Below are positions 42,543-51,206 of a stretch of DNA of 64,000 bases, piece after piece. Source of the DNA: a bacterium (lineage in GTDB: Bacteria; CLD3; SB21). The stretch spans positions 1 to 64,000 of the forward strand of contig JABWCP010000010.1 in NCBI GenBank assembly GCA_013360215.1, given 5' to 3'. The position numbers were made by a program, and so were the translations under genes. Position 1 is the first letter of the stretch, and every line of letters begins with the position of its first letter. Under the pieces are notes generated by a model that did not search any database, had not been told where the DNA came from, and saw only the letters and a list, made by a program, of their open reading frames with translations.

Positions 42543-43895
42543 TTATTTCAAACCTTCCACGGCTACTTTAAACTGGCGGCCGCGATCTTCATAATTTTTG
42601 AACATATCATAACTGGCACAGGCCGGCGAAAGTAAAACAACATCACCGGGCGTGGCCGTCTGTTTAGAAATTTCCACCGCTTCTTGCATGGATGCGGCGC
42701 GCTGCACACGGGTCACGGCACCGAGATCACCGGCGATAATGTCCGCCGCTTGCCCGATCAGTACGAGGCTCTTCACCCGCGCTTCCACGAGCGCTTTCAA
42801 AGGTGTGTAAGGCGAACCTTTATGTTTTCCCCCGGCAATCAAAATTACTTTTTCTTTCTTAAAACTATCCAATGCGACATAGGTCGAATCCACGTTCGTA
42901 GCCTTGGAATCATTGTAATAGCGCACACCTGATTTTTCCGCGACAAATTCCAAACGATGTTCTACACCGCGAAATGATCGCAGTGTTTCGGCCATCACCG
43001 ATGTCTTTACATCAAGTGCTTTTGCAGCCAAAACGGCTGCCATGGCATTGTACAGATTATGCCGGCCGATAATACCGATATCACCGGTGGCTATTACCGG
43101 TTCAGGTTTTCCATTTATTTTCATCATTAACATATCATTTTCTACGTACGCGCCGTTTTCCGGAATACTTTGTAACGAAAACGTCCATCGCTGCGCCTTC
43201 GAATCGTCGATCAGTTGCATGAGCGTCGCATCATCCTGATTAACCACCAGTACATCCGACGCTGTTTGATTTTTGATTATATTTTTTTTGGCTGCATAAT
43301 AAGCCTCTACACCGCTGTACCGATCCAAATGATCGGGCGACAAATTGAGCATGATGCCGACTTGCGGATGAAATGATTCAAACCCTTCGGCTTGGAAGCT
43401 GCTCACTTCCACGACGGCTACACCGTCTTTGGGCAACGTCTCCGTGCAATCCGAAAGCGGCGTGCCGATATTACCTGCGACAAGTGTCGTACGACCGGCG
43501 TGTTTAAAAATCTCACCGATCAATGTTGTCGTCGTCGTTTTGCCATTACTGCCTGTGATCGCGACGATCGGCGCCGGGATCCACCACGATGCGATTTCCA
43601 CTTCGCTATACACCGGGATATTCCGCGCATACAGTGTTTGCAGAACGGGAATGTCGGATGGCACGCCCGGACTCACGACAGCCCAATCGCAATCCGTCGC
43701 TCGTTCGGTGTGACCGCCAAACTCAGAGGCGATATGTTCGTTTTGTAAAAGAACTTTGGCTTCGTTTTTCTTTTCTTCCGAAGCGAATTCGCTGACAAAA
43801 ACCGATGCACCTTTGTGCTTAAGCAAGCGGGCGGCGGCGATACCGCTGGACGCCGCGCCGATGACCGTTATTTTTTTTCCTTTCACATCCCGCAT
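42543..43895 (-). CDS. murD: UDP-N-acetylmuramoylalanine--D-glutamate ligase
   Basis: 450 residues. Adds D-Glu to UDP-MurNAc-L-Ala. Motifs: VIGAASSGIAAARLL Rossmann loop, ATP loop VAITGSNGKTTTTTLIG, LNLSPDHLDRYSGVEAY, and YNDSKATNVDSTYVAL with the carbamoyl-Lys region. Length and domain order are normal. It lies 3 nt upstream of ftsW and 4 nt after mraY. Confidence 0.97.
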   Translation of the reverse strand: MRDVKGKKITVIGAASSGIAAARLLKHKGASVFVSEFASEEKKNEAKVLLQNEHIASEFGGHTERATDCDWAVVSPGVPSDIPVLQTLYARNIPVYSEVEIASWWIPAPIVAITGSNGKTTTTTLIGEIFKHAGRTTLVAGNIGTPLSDCTETLPKDGVAVVEVSSFQAEGFESFHPQVGIMLNLSPDHLDRYSGVEAYYAAKKNIIKNQTASDVLVVNQDDATLMQLIDDSKAQRWTFSLQSIPENGAYVENDMLMMKINGKPEPVIATGDIGIIGRHNLYNAMAAVLAAKALDVKTSVMAETLRSFRGVEHRLEFVAEKSGVRYYNDSKATNVDSTYVALDSFKKEKVILIAGGKHKGSPYTPLKALVEARVKSLVLIGQAADIIAGDLGAVTRVQRAASMQEAVEISKQTATPGDVVLLSPACASYDMFKNYEDRGRQFKVAVEGLK

Positions 43896-43899
43896 ACGC

Positions 43900-45006
43900 T
43901 CAACGCACTTTAAATGTAGTCAACGTGAGCAGGGCACATAAAATAGCCATGATCCAAAACCGCGTCACCACTTTGGTTTCATGCCAACCTTTGAGTTCAA
44001 AATGATGGTGTAATGGTGCCATTAAAAAAATCCGGCGCCCTTCGCCGTATTTTTTCTTCGTGTATTTGAAGTACATCACCTGCGCAATGACGGAAATATT
44101 TTCTGCGACCAACACCGCGCCGATGATCGGCAAAAGCAATTCTTTTTTGATCAAAACAGCCAACGTACCGAGCGCACTGCCGATGGCCAAAGCGCCGGTA
44201 TCGCCCATAAATACCTGAGCGGGATATGCGTTGTACCAAAGGAAACCCAAACCCGCGCCCACCATGGCCGTACAGAAAATCGTAAGTTCGCTCGCTTGCG
44301 GAATGTACAAGATATTAAGATAGTCGCTGAAGTTGACATTGCCCGTCACATAGCACATTACCGCAAAGGCCGTCATCGCGATCGAAACGACGCCGATCGA
44401 AAGGCCGTCCAACCCGTCCGTAAGATTGGTGGCGTTGGATGTCGCCGTAATTACAAATATCACCATCGGTATATAAAAATATCCAAAATCAAAATTGAGA
44501 TCTTTGACAAAAGGTATCGTTGTCACCGTTGCAAAACGCTCAAACTCCGGTGTCATGATCATTACCAAACCGACGATCAATCCGAGAGAAATCTGGCCCG
44601 CCGTTTTATAGCGCGCAACGAGGCCTTTTTTCATTTTTTTAATCGCTTTGAGGTAATCATCAATAAAGCCTACCACACCCATCCACGCCGTTGCCAGCAA
44701 TACGAGCAATACATACGTATTGGACAAATCCGCCCAAAGCATCGTCGGTATCAATGTGGATGCTAAAATGATCAGACCACCCATCGTCGGCGTGCCGGCC
44801 TTGGATAAATGCGACTGCGGTCCGTCGAGACGAATTTCCTCGCCGATCTGCATTTCGCGCAGTTTGCGAATGATAAACGGTCCGACAAAAAGACTGATGG
44901 CCAACGCCGTTACCGCCGCCATCGCCGAACGAAACGTGATGTAGCGGAAAAGATTGGAACCGGTAATCCCGGAATCCGCAAATATTTGATATAAAAAATA
45001 AAACAT
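43900..45006 (-). CDS. mraY: phospho-MurNAc-pentapeptide translocase MraY
   Basis: 368 residues with ten membrane segments. Transfers phospho-MurNAc-pentapeptide to undecaprenyl phosphate, giving lipid I. Signature motifs: GTPTMGGLIILAST, GFIDDYLKAIKK with the paired Asp, ATNLTDGLDGLSIG, FMGDTGALAIGSALG, and LMAPLHHHFELKGWHETKVV. Located between murF and murD in the conventional order. Confidence 0.98.
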   Translation of the reverse strand: MFYFLYQIFADSGITGSNLFRYITFRSAMAAVTALAISLFVGPFIIRKLREMQIGEEIRLDGPQSHLSKAGTPTMGGLIILASTLIPTMLWADLSNTYVLLVLLATAWMGVVGFIDDYLKAIKKMKKGLVARYKTAGQISLGLIVGLVMIMTPEFERFATVTTIPFVKDLNFDFGYFYIPMVIFVITATSNATNLTDGLDGLSIGVVSIAMTAFAVMCYVTGNVNFSDYLNILYIPQASELTIFCTAMVGAGLGFLWYNAYPAQVFMGDTGALAIGSALGTLAVLIKKELLLPIIGAVLVAENISVIAQVMYFKYTKKKYGEGRRIFLMAPLHHHFELKGWHETKVVTRFWIMAILCALLTLTTFKVR

Positions 45007-45017
45007 AAAATTTTTCG

Positions 45018-46385
45018 CTATGCTAAAATTGCCTGTACAATATCTTCCATTTTCATACCGCGCGAACCTTTTACTAAAACCACATCGCCGGGTTTCACGG
45101 CTTCTTTCAACATCTCTATCAATCGGGCTTTATCTTCAAAATAAAACTTGTTCTTCATACCTTGTGCACCGTTCATTGCATGGGCGGCCAACGGACCCGT
45201 GAGATACAACGCATCCACCTTTTTTTCTGCGGCATATGCGCCCATGTCGGTGTGTTCGCTATCCGCCATCGCCCCAAGTTCCAACATGTCCGCCAATACC
45301 GCGATTTTGCGCCCGGATGTTTTTATGCTCATCAGTGTGTCCATTGCCGCGCGCATGGAATTGGGATTTGCATTATAGGTATCATCCATCACGGTAATCC
45401 CGTTTTTCTCTTTAAAACTTACACGATTCGACGGTTGACGATACGCTTCTAAAGCTTGTACTATCGCTTCATCCGGCATCGGCATGTGTTTGGCCACCGC
45501 TACCGCTGCAAGAACGTTATATGCATGATGCAAACCCGGTACACCCAGCCGAATATGCATCACCGGTGATTTGTCTTCTTCGATACCCAGTGTGATGCAT
45601 CCTTTGTCGCTGACCTCATGTATCGTTCCACGAAACTGCGCAGATTGCTTCATGCCGTACGTAACAAGATCGCCAGCCAATTCAGTTTGATCGCGTAAAA
45701 AAGGGTCGTCCGTATTTACAAACCGTACGCCATGATCAATCAAATGCCGGTACAATGCCGTTTTTGTTTCCGCTACGGCTTCGACGCTGCCAAAGCGTTC
45801 GATGTGCGCTTTACCGATATTGGTGACAATACCAAAATCGGGCCTTACGATACGACACAGCGTTTCGATATCACCCGGGCGATCCGCACCCATCTCAATA
45901 ACCGCAACCTGCGTATCCGCTTCCAATTTCAAAAGTGTCAAAGGAACGCCGATTTCATTATTCAGGTTACCTTCGGTTGCTTGCGTGATAAATGTTTTGC
46001 TCATCACGGCTTTGAGCATTTCTTTGGTCGTTGTTTTTCCGTTGGAACCTGTAACGCCGATTACTTTGGCGCGGGATTTTTGGCGATGGTTCTCGGCCAG
46101 TCGTTGCAATGCATTCAGCGTATCTTGAACGATCACTAACGGCAACTTTTCCCAAGCCGACGCATAACGCGCAAAAGCCTCCGCCGTCACGACGCATACG
46201 ATACCCCGCAACGCGACATCGCGGACAAATGCGTGCGCATCAAAGCGGGCACCTTGTAATGCAAAGAACATTTGGGATGTTTGTACATCCCGGCTATCCG
46301 TCGAAACGCCCGATGCCGACCACGTGTCTAAAATATTTCGGCATTCGCCGATGGCTTTCAGATCCGCCGGTGTGAATACGGGCAT
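45018..46385 (-). CDS. murF: UDP-MurNAc-tripeptide--D-Ala-D-Ala ligase
   Basis: 455 residues. Adds D-Ala-D-Ala to the UDP-MurNAc tripeptide. N-terminal substrate-binding domain with GVSTDSRDVQTSQMFFALQG, ATP loop IGVTGSNGKTTTKEMLKAV, NLNNEIGVPLTLL, DDTYNANPNSMRAAM. MurF normally follows murE, but here the preceding gene on the strand is a 62-residue ORF. Confidence 0.97.
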   Translation of the reverse strand: MPVFTPADLKAIGECRNILDTWSASGVSTDSRDVQTSQMFFALQGARFDAHAFVRDVALRGIVCVVTAEAFARYASAWEKLPLVIVQDTLNALQRLAENHRQKSRAKVIGVTGSNGKTTTKEMLKAVMSKTFITQATEGNLNNEIGVPLTLLKLEADTQVAVIEMGADRPGDIETLCRIVRPDFGIVTNIGKAHIERFGSVEAVAETKTALYRHLIDHGVRFVNTDDPFLRDQTELAGDLVTYGMKQSAQFRGTIHEVSDKGCITLGIEEDKSPVMHIRLGVPGLHHAYNVLAAVAVAKHMPMPDEAIVQALEAYRQPSNRVSFKEKNGITVMDDTYNANPNSMRAAMDTLMSIKTSGRKIAVLADMLELGAMADSEHTDMGAYAAEKKVDALYLTGPLAAHAMNGAQGMKNKFYFEDKARLIEMLKEAVKPGDVVLVKGSRGMKMEDIVQAILA

Positions 46386-46391
46386 AACGAA

Positions 46392-46580
46392 TTACTGATC
46401 CTTTTTGGGAAACAGTTTATAATTGGTTTCGTCAAAATATTCTTTGGAATGCACATCCAGTTTGTCGGGATTATTGCGAATATCCGACAACAACTCATTG
46501 TGTGAAAAAACACCGGGCTCAAACGTCTTAGGATCGAAATGGCGAAATCCCAATTCTTCTTTTTTCTTTTCAAAATCCAT
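46392..46580 (-). CDS. 62-residue small acidic protein in the murE position
   Basis: Begins MDFEKKKEELGFRHFDP behind GGGAGAGG, ends KLFPKKDQ. No hydrophobic segment, signal or domain known to me; it is charged, with a DIRNNPDKLDVHSKEYF segment. It lies 16 nt after ftsI and 6 nt before murF, so it is co-transcribed with wall synthesis genes. Its strong ribosome-binding site and placement make it likely real. Function is unknown; a divisome or Mur-enzyme accessory role is a guess. Confidence 0.7.
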   Translation of the reverse strand: MDFEKKKEELGFRHFDPKTFEPGVFSHNELLSDIRNNPDKLDVHSKEYFDETNYKLFPKKDQ

Positions 46581-46596
46581 ACGCCTCTCCCTTCAC

Positions 46597-48789
46597 TTAG
46601 AGGTTGGGTTTGCACTGAATGATGACCGATTCACCGTTTTTGGCGACGGCGCCGGCACGCGGGTATTGAGCGATCACGTAACCGTTGCCTTTTATTTTAA
46701 CATCAATTCCCGACTCATATAACTTATTCATCGCCATACGCATACTCAGGCCGCGCACGTCGGGGATTCGTTTCTTGCGAAAGTCCAACGTATCGGATTC
46801 ACTGACCGTAACGGCATTTCCGGTCGTCAGCAAAAGAATGTTCTGTTTCAATTTCGGGTCGTATGTCCATTCTTGTGCCGTCACCATATCACCGGTTCCC
46901 GCGATACGAAATTCGAGATTCATACGATCCAACACATTTTTGGCTGCAGCGATATTGAGATATTTCACATCCGGTGCAGTCATCGCGGCGTCACCGGCTG
47001 TCGTATCCTGATCAAGATCCGCCAAAACACGATTGACGTGTTTGGCAAAATCATCCGACGAATTGATAATTTTTTCGAGAATCTGCCTGGTCGCATTCGC
47101 TGCGGAGGCTTCGCCCCAAATGCTTCGGCGCGGATTGTCCACCGTTACGATAAATGCAACCTGCGGATTTTGTACGGGAAAAAATCCCGCAAACGAAGCC
47201 ACATAGGAATTCGGCGCATAACGTCCGGTATTCACATCAATTTTTTGGGCCGTTCCGGTTTTTCCGGCTACTTCGATACCTTTGATCGCCGCCCGATGAC
47301 CAGTTCCGCCTTCGACGACTTCTTTGAGCATACGGCTGACACGCTGCATGGTCTCTTGCGAAGCCACCGTACGGATCAACTGCGTTTCATGTTCAGTTTG
47401 TGTTCGCTCCAGCGGATCGTACACACCTTTGATGATATAAGGTTTGTACAGCGTACCGCCGTTGGCTATCGCGCTGTACGCCGTCACCATCTGCAGCGGC
47501 GTCACCCCGATTTCCTGACCGATGGAAATCATCGGACGCGAAAGGCCCGACCATGTGCTGGGATGGCTCAGCAATCCGCGCGTTTCGCCTTCGAGATCTA
47601 CGCCGGTTTCGTTGCCAAATCCGAACGCACGCACATATTGATAAAGTTTTTCCGAACCGATCAGATCGGTCGTTTTGATAATGCCGATATTGCTGGATTT
47701 CTGAACAACCTCGGTAAATGAAATCGTGCCATGCTTTTTAGTGTCGTGTATGACATGTCCGTACAATGTCATTTTTCCCCATTCGCAATTTATCCGGTCT
47801 TCCGGATTGCGCACTTTTTCTTCCAACGCCGCTACTGCAGAAAAGGCTTTGAATGCCGACCCGGGTTCATACAAATCCGTAATGGCGCGATTGCGCAGCA
47901 GCTCGGCATCAAACGTTTCCGGAGCATTGGGATCCAATCCGGGATAATTGACCATTGCAAGAATTTCGCCTGTTTGCGGAGACAACAGGACGGCTGTCGC
48001 GTTATCGGCGTTGTAGTCTTTGACGGTTTTTTCGAGTACCTGATAGGCGGCCATTTGATAATTCATATCCACCGTCAGCACCACATCTTTACCGTTGACG
48101 GGATCTTCGTGCGGGTAATCGGGATTGGGATACAAACGTCCGAGAGCATCGGCTTGTAAGATCGCCCAACCGTCTTTCCCGCCGAGCGTGGCCTGCTGAT
48201 CCAGCTCAATACCGGCCGAACCTTCGTTATCAATATTCGTCATGCCGAGAAGCGCAGCGCCCGCTTTACCAAACGGATAGTGGCGCCGCAGAGATTGCAA
48301 TTTGATCAATCCTTTGACCGAATCATTGACTTTTTCAGCTACCTGATCGTTGACGCGCCGCTCCAGCCAAACAAACGCACCGGGTTTGTTGAGTCGTTTT
48401 AAATATTCGTTCTTCGGTTTACCGAAAACGCGGGAAAAATTTTCCGCAACGCGCGCTTTGTCCTGTTCATTCATAAAACTCGGATCGGCGGCGAAGGAAT
48501 AGTTGATCAGGTTGACGGCGATTTTCTGCATGTTGCGGTCATAGATTACACCGCGTTCGGCTTCCAACACCGCCCGGCGCTCATACTGCCGCTTGGCCAT
48601 CGCCTCGTAGTCGCCGATATTGGCCACTTGTACAAAAAATAAGCGCCCCACGATGATCAGCGCAAACGCCACTAAGCCAAACGCCAAAATACGCAGACGC
48701 TCTACGCGCGTTTTTACAAAAGTCGCGTGATCTGTTTTAGGCTGGATTTTAGGTTCGGGTTTAGGGGTCATATTTTTTTGCTTCGGCAT
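46597..48789 (-). CDS. ftsI: septal penicillin-binding protein FtsI (PBP2/3-like) with two PASTA domains
   Basis: 730 residues. Cytoplasmic basic start, membrane helix about 33-53, dimerisation region, transpeptidase domain with catalytic SAFK (Ser311), SSN (about 365-367) and KTGT (Lys510). Two C-terminal PASTA domains follow (about 605-665 and 670-730: RIPDVRGLSMRMAMNKLYESG). Monofunctional class B enzyme crosslinking septal peptidoglycan with FtsW. The start overlaps ftsL by 29 nt; an internal ATG at 48771 is an alternative. No clear ribosome-binding site, so translation may be coupled to ftsL. Confidence 0.95.
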   Translation of the reverse strand: MPKQKNMTPKPEPKIQPKTDHATFVKTRVERLRILAFGLVAFALIIVGRLFFVQVANIGDYEAMAKRQYERRAVLEAERGVIYDRNMQKIAVNLINYSFAADPSFMNEQDKARVAENFSRVFGKPKNEYLKRLNKPGAFVWLERRVNDQVAEKVNDSVKGLIKLQSLRRHYPFGKAGAALLGMTNIDNEGSAGIELDQQATLGGKDGWAILQADALGRLYPNPDYPHEDPVNGKDVVLTVDMNYQMAAYQVLEKTVKDYNADNATAVLLSPQTGEILAMVNYPGLDPNAPETFDAELLRNRAITDLYEPGSAFKAFSAVAALEEKVRNPEDRINCEWGKMTLYGHVIHDTKKHGTISFTEVVQKSSNIGIIKTTDLIGSEKLYQYVRAFGFGNETGVDLEGETRGLLSHPSTWSGLSRPMISIGQEIGVTPLQMVTAYSAIANGGTLYKPYIIKGVYDPLERTQTEHETQLIRTVASQETMQRVSRMLKEVVEGGTGHRAAIKGIEVAGKTGTAQKIDVNTGRYAPNSYVASFAGFFPVQNPQVAFIVTVDNPRRSIWGEASAANATRQILEKIINSSDDFAKHVNRVLADLDQDTTAGDAAMTAPDVKYLNIAAAKNVLDRMNLEFRIAGTGDMVTAQEWTYDPKLKQNILLLTTGNAVTVSESDTLDFRKKRIPDVRGLSMRMAMNKLYESGIDVKIKGNGYVIAQYPRAGAVAKNGESVIIQCKPNL

Positions 48790-49312
48790 CCTGAAGCATT
48801 TTTTGTTTTTCTGTATCTAAAAAAATCACACCTGGTTTTTCTGTTGCCGGTTTCATTTTCAATTGCTCTTTGGCGATTTTGGCAATGCGTTCATAATTGG
48901 ACAACCGCGTGATTTCGGCTTGTAAACTCTCATTAGCCTTTTGCGCCTCAAGCTGTTTGTCTTTGAGTTGTTCCAACATGAGCATTTCCTGACGTACCGT
49001 CACGGACATCCATACCCACACCAACATGAGTATAGCCACTACGACGAAAGCGAGAAACATCCGAAGCGGTGTGATACCTTTTTTGTTGGATGCCTCGACC
49101 GCCGCCGACGCTACTGTTTCTTGTACGGCCGGCTTGGTTTCAACGCGCACGGTTTCGGTTTCACGCGCAGATGATTTTACCGGCGCTTTGGAATACCGCG
49201 CGTAACGGTCTTCCGTTTTTGTGCGCTCCGTCGGCGAAACCGGTGTTTCCGTCGTTTTTTTCTTTCGGCCGGAAAAATCCACGCCGACAATATTTCCACT
49301 GTATGTTGACAT
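48761..49312 (-). CDS. ftsL: cell division protein FtsL with long N-terminal extension
   Basis: 183 residues; typical FtsL is about 100-120. One membrane helix at about 85-104 (MFLAFVVVAILMLVWVWMSV) is followed by a coiled coil (QEMLMLEQLKDKQLEAQKAN) and a short YERIAKIAKEQLKMKPA segment, the FtsL pattern. About 80 cytoplasmic residues rich in Thr, Glu, Lys and Arg precede the helix. Identified by position between rsmH and ftsI and by topology; sequence similarity is always weak in this family. It forms the FtsQLB complex. Confidence 0.85.
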   Translation of the reverse strand: MSTYSGNIVGVDFSGRKKKTTETPVSPTERTKTEDRYARYSKAPVKSSARETETVRVETKPAVQETVASAAVEASNKKGITPLRMFLAFVVVAILMLVWVWMSVTVRQEMLMLEQLKDKQLEAQKANESLQAEITRLSNYERIAKIAKEQLKMKPATEKPGVIFLDTEKQKMLQDAEAKKYDP

Positions 49313-49339
49313 GATATTTTATTTCAAAAAATATTTTTT

Positions 49340-50263
49340 CTATATCCGCTCCGCCACACGCAGTTTGACACTGCGCGCACGCGGATTTTGTTGTATTTCT
49401 TCGTCCGTCGCTTCATAAGGTTTTTTTGTAATGACTTTCAGTCGCGGCGTTTTGGGTTCGGACAGTTCGGGGTAGTGCGTATTGAGTATTTTATCCATCG
49501 CTTCATCTCTGAAGAAATCTTTGACGATACGATCTTCTAATGAATGGTAACTCATCACCACGATACGCCCGCCAGTCGCAAGTATCGCCGTCGCATCGGC
49601 TAATGCCTGACGCAGATTATTCAGTTCGTCATTGACCTCGATACGGATTGCCTGAAAAATGCGTGACAGCGTTTTATTGGCGTGACGCTCCGGTATGATG
49701 CGCCGTATCAAGTCTGCCAAATCTTTGGTCGTCTGAAGCGGGGCCGTCGTTCGCTGTTGTACGATCGTACGCGCGATACGCCGGGATTGCTGCTCTTCGC
49801 CGTAATGAAAAAAAATACGGGCGAGCTCTTGTTCAGAATATCCGTTGACTACGTCACGTGCCGTGAATGCGGCGTCATCGGCCATAGCCATCGTGAGCGG
49901 CGCTTCGAACCGATAGCTGAATCCTTTGTCGGACCAATCCAGCTGATGCGAAGAAACGCCAAGGTCAAGTAGGATGCCATTGATCTGTGTGATACCCCGA
50001 GCCGCTAACGCCGAACGCACATGACGAAAATTATCATTGATGAGCGTCGCGCGATCACCGTATTCCGCAAGGCGAATACCCGCCGCTTTTATGGCATCGC
50101 GATCCATGTCAAATGCGAACAAACGACAGGAATCGTTTTGCTGAAGAATAAAAGCGCTGTGCCCTCCGCCGCCCAGTGTACCGTCAACGTAGAACCCGTC
50201 GGGACGAATCTGAAGAAAATCAATACAGGATTGTAAAAGAACAGGTATGTGATAATCCGGCAT
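49340..50263 (-). CDS. rsmH: 16S rRNA (cytosine1402-N4)-methyltransferase
   Basis: 307 residues. Motifs: HIPVLLQSCIDFL, DGTLGGGGHSAFIL (SAM loop), FAFDMDRDAI, ILLDLGVSSHQLDWSDKGFSYR, and VMSYHSLEDRIVKDFF, all diagnostic of RsmH/MraW. It methylates C1402 in the ribosomal P site. It follows mraZ by 3 nt, the conserved start of the dcw cluster. Confidence 0.98.
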   Translation of the reverse strand: MPDYHIPVLLQSCIDFLQIRPDGFYVDGTLGGGGHSAFILQQNDSCRLFAFDMDRDAIKAAGIRLAEYGDRATLINDNFRHVRSALAARGITQINGILLDLGVSSHQLDWSDKGFSYRFEAPLTMAMADDAAFTARDVVNGYSEQELARIFFHYGEEQQSRRIARTIVQQRTTAPLQTTKDLADLIRRIIPERHANKTLSRIFQAIRIEVNDELNNLRQALADATAILATGGRIVVMSYHSLEDRIVKDFFRDEAMDKILNTHYPELSEPKTPRLKVITKKPYEATDEEIQQNPRARSVKLRVAERI

Positions 50264-50266
50264 GGA

Positions 50267-50704
50267 TTAAAACTTTACAAATTTCGCGGCGGTCGTTTCG
50301 AGGTCAAACCCGTTGTGCGCCGTATCATACTGTTTGGGATTCCACGCTTCCATACGTTCGAGCGCGCCGATGATGACGATTTCCTTTTCGATCCCTGCAA
50401 ATGAAAGTAGCGGTTGGGGAATGATCACACGGCCTTGTTTATCAAGTTCGCACTCTTGTGCAAAACCCATCAGCAAACGAACGAGTTTTCGCGCGTCGGA
50501 ATCCATATTGGATAATTGACGCAACTCATCCTCACGGCGCAACCATTCCGAATATGGATACATGTAAATGCACTGTTCAAACCCGCGTGTAAGGATCACC
50601 GTATCTTTATCCTCGGGAACAAACGCGCTGCGCATCTTCGCCGGAATGTTGAAGCGGTTTTTGGAATCCAATATGTGGTTGTACGTGCCTTTAAACGAAG
50701 GCAT
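50267..50704 (-). CDS. mraZ: transcriptional regulator MraZ
   Basis: 145 residues, two AbrB-like swapped-hairpin units: KNRFNIPAKMRSAFVP and DKQGRVIIPQPLLSFAG. MraZ forms a ring-shaped oligomer that binds 10-bp TGGG repeats and represses or modulates its own operon. It is the first gene of the cluster; three such repeats overlap the promoter just upstream. Confidence 0.97.
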   Translation of the reverse strand: MPSFKGTYNHILDSKNRFNIPAKMRSAFVPEDKDTVILTRGFEQCIYMYPYSEWLRREDELRQLSNMDSDARKLVRLLMGFAQECELDKQGRVIIPQPLLSFAGIEKEIVIIGALERMEAWNPKQYDTAHNGFDLETTAAKFVKF

Positions 50705-50731
50705 ACACTTTAAACCCTGTTATTCCTTAAT

Positions 50732-50761
50732 AAACCTTTTTAACCCACTATAACCCACTTT
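50732..50761 (-). promoter_or_regulatory. three tandem MraZ boxes
   Basis: On the minus strand three contiguous 10-bp direct repeats read AAAGTGGGTT, ATAGTGGGTT and AAAAAGGTTT (50752-50761, 50742-50751, 50732-50741). The first two match the TGGG-at-10-bp spacing of known MraZ sites; the third is degenerate. They cover the -10 box, so MraZ binding would block the dcw promoter. Confidence 0.75.
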
Positions 50762-50775
50762 CCTACTAAATTCAA
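50747..50775 (-). promoter_or_regulatory. dcw operon promoter (sigma-70-type)
   Basis: Minus-strand -35 TTGAAT (50770-50775) and -10 TATAGT (50747-50752) separated by exactly 17 nt. The transcript would start near 50740, about 35 nt before the mraZ ATG. The -10 box is embedded in the MraZ boxes. Confidence 0.7.
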
Positions 50776-51102
50776 CTAAAACAAGCTCAATGTCAAGCGA
50801 ATTTTTGTTATTTCTTACGCTCCGGATATTGACGCTTCGCAAAAAAATGTGACCTGCAATACAGACATTAAGAGTGGAATTTCTTTCTTTTCAAGGTTCC
50901 ATGGCTAGACCTGTTAAGGGCATACTTCAGAGAAATCGAATCATGTATAATTTTTGATAAAGCTCCGATGACGAAATAACACGCGCTGCGTGTTTAAAAA
51001 GCAAAAAAGTGCATAGAGACATTCAAATTTTTTACAAACTATTTCCAGTTATTACACTCTTAAATAGAGATCCGCATACATCAAAATTAGATATATGATT
51101 TG
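50776..51102. other. AT-rich divergent intergenic region
   Basis: About 330 nt between the dcw promoter and the promoter of the giant secreted-protein gene. I see a short palindromic stretch (ACACGCGCTGCGTGT, about 50980-50994) and A/T-rich blocks but no ORF with a ribosome-binding site and no RNA gene. Confidence 0.4.
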
Positions 51103-51131
51103 TTGACATGCTAGCTCTGTTGAAGTATATT
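51103..51131 (+). promoter_or_regulatory. near-consensus sigma-70-type promoter of the giant gene
   Basis: TTGACA (51103-51108), 17-nt spacer, TATATT (51126-51131). Transcription would begin near 51138, giving a leader of about 65 nt that contains the 18-codon upstream ORF. Bacteroidota sensu stricto use a different consensus (TTTG at -33 and TAnnTTTG at -7), so this promoter form argues for a lineage outside Bacteroidia. Confidence 0.65.
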
Positions 51132-51149
51132 TTAAGGTAATTTCTCCTC

Positions 51150-51206
51150 ATGAAAATTCGTAATAAATTCATTCTTACTTATAAACAAACCGGAGTCACA
51201 CGATGA
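51150..51206 (+). CDS. 18-codon upstream ORF overlapping the giant gene start
   Basis: MKIRNKFILTYKQTGVTR, from ATG 51150 to TGA 51204-51206. Its stop overlaps the ATG of the giant gene (ATGA). The only site upstream is a weak TAAGGT 12 nt away. The peptide is basic with no known function. It may couple or pace translation of the giant gene, or be chance. Confidence 0.35.
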   Translation: MKIRNKFILTYKQTGVTR

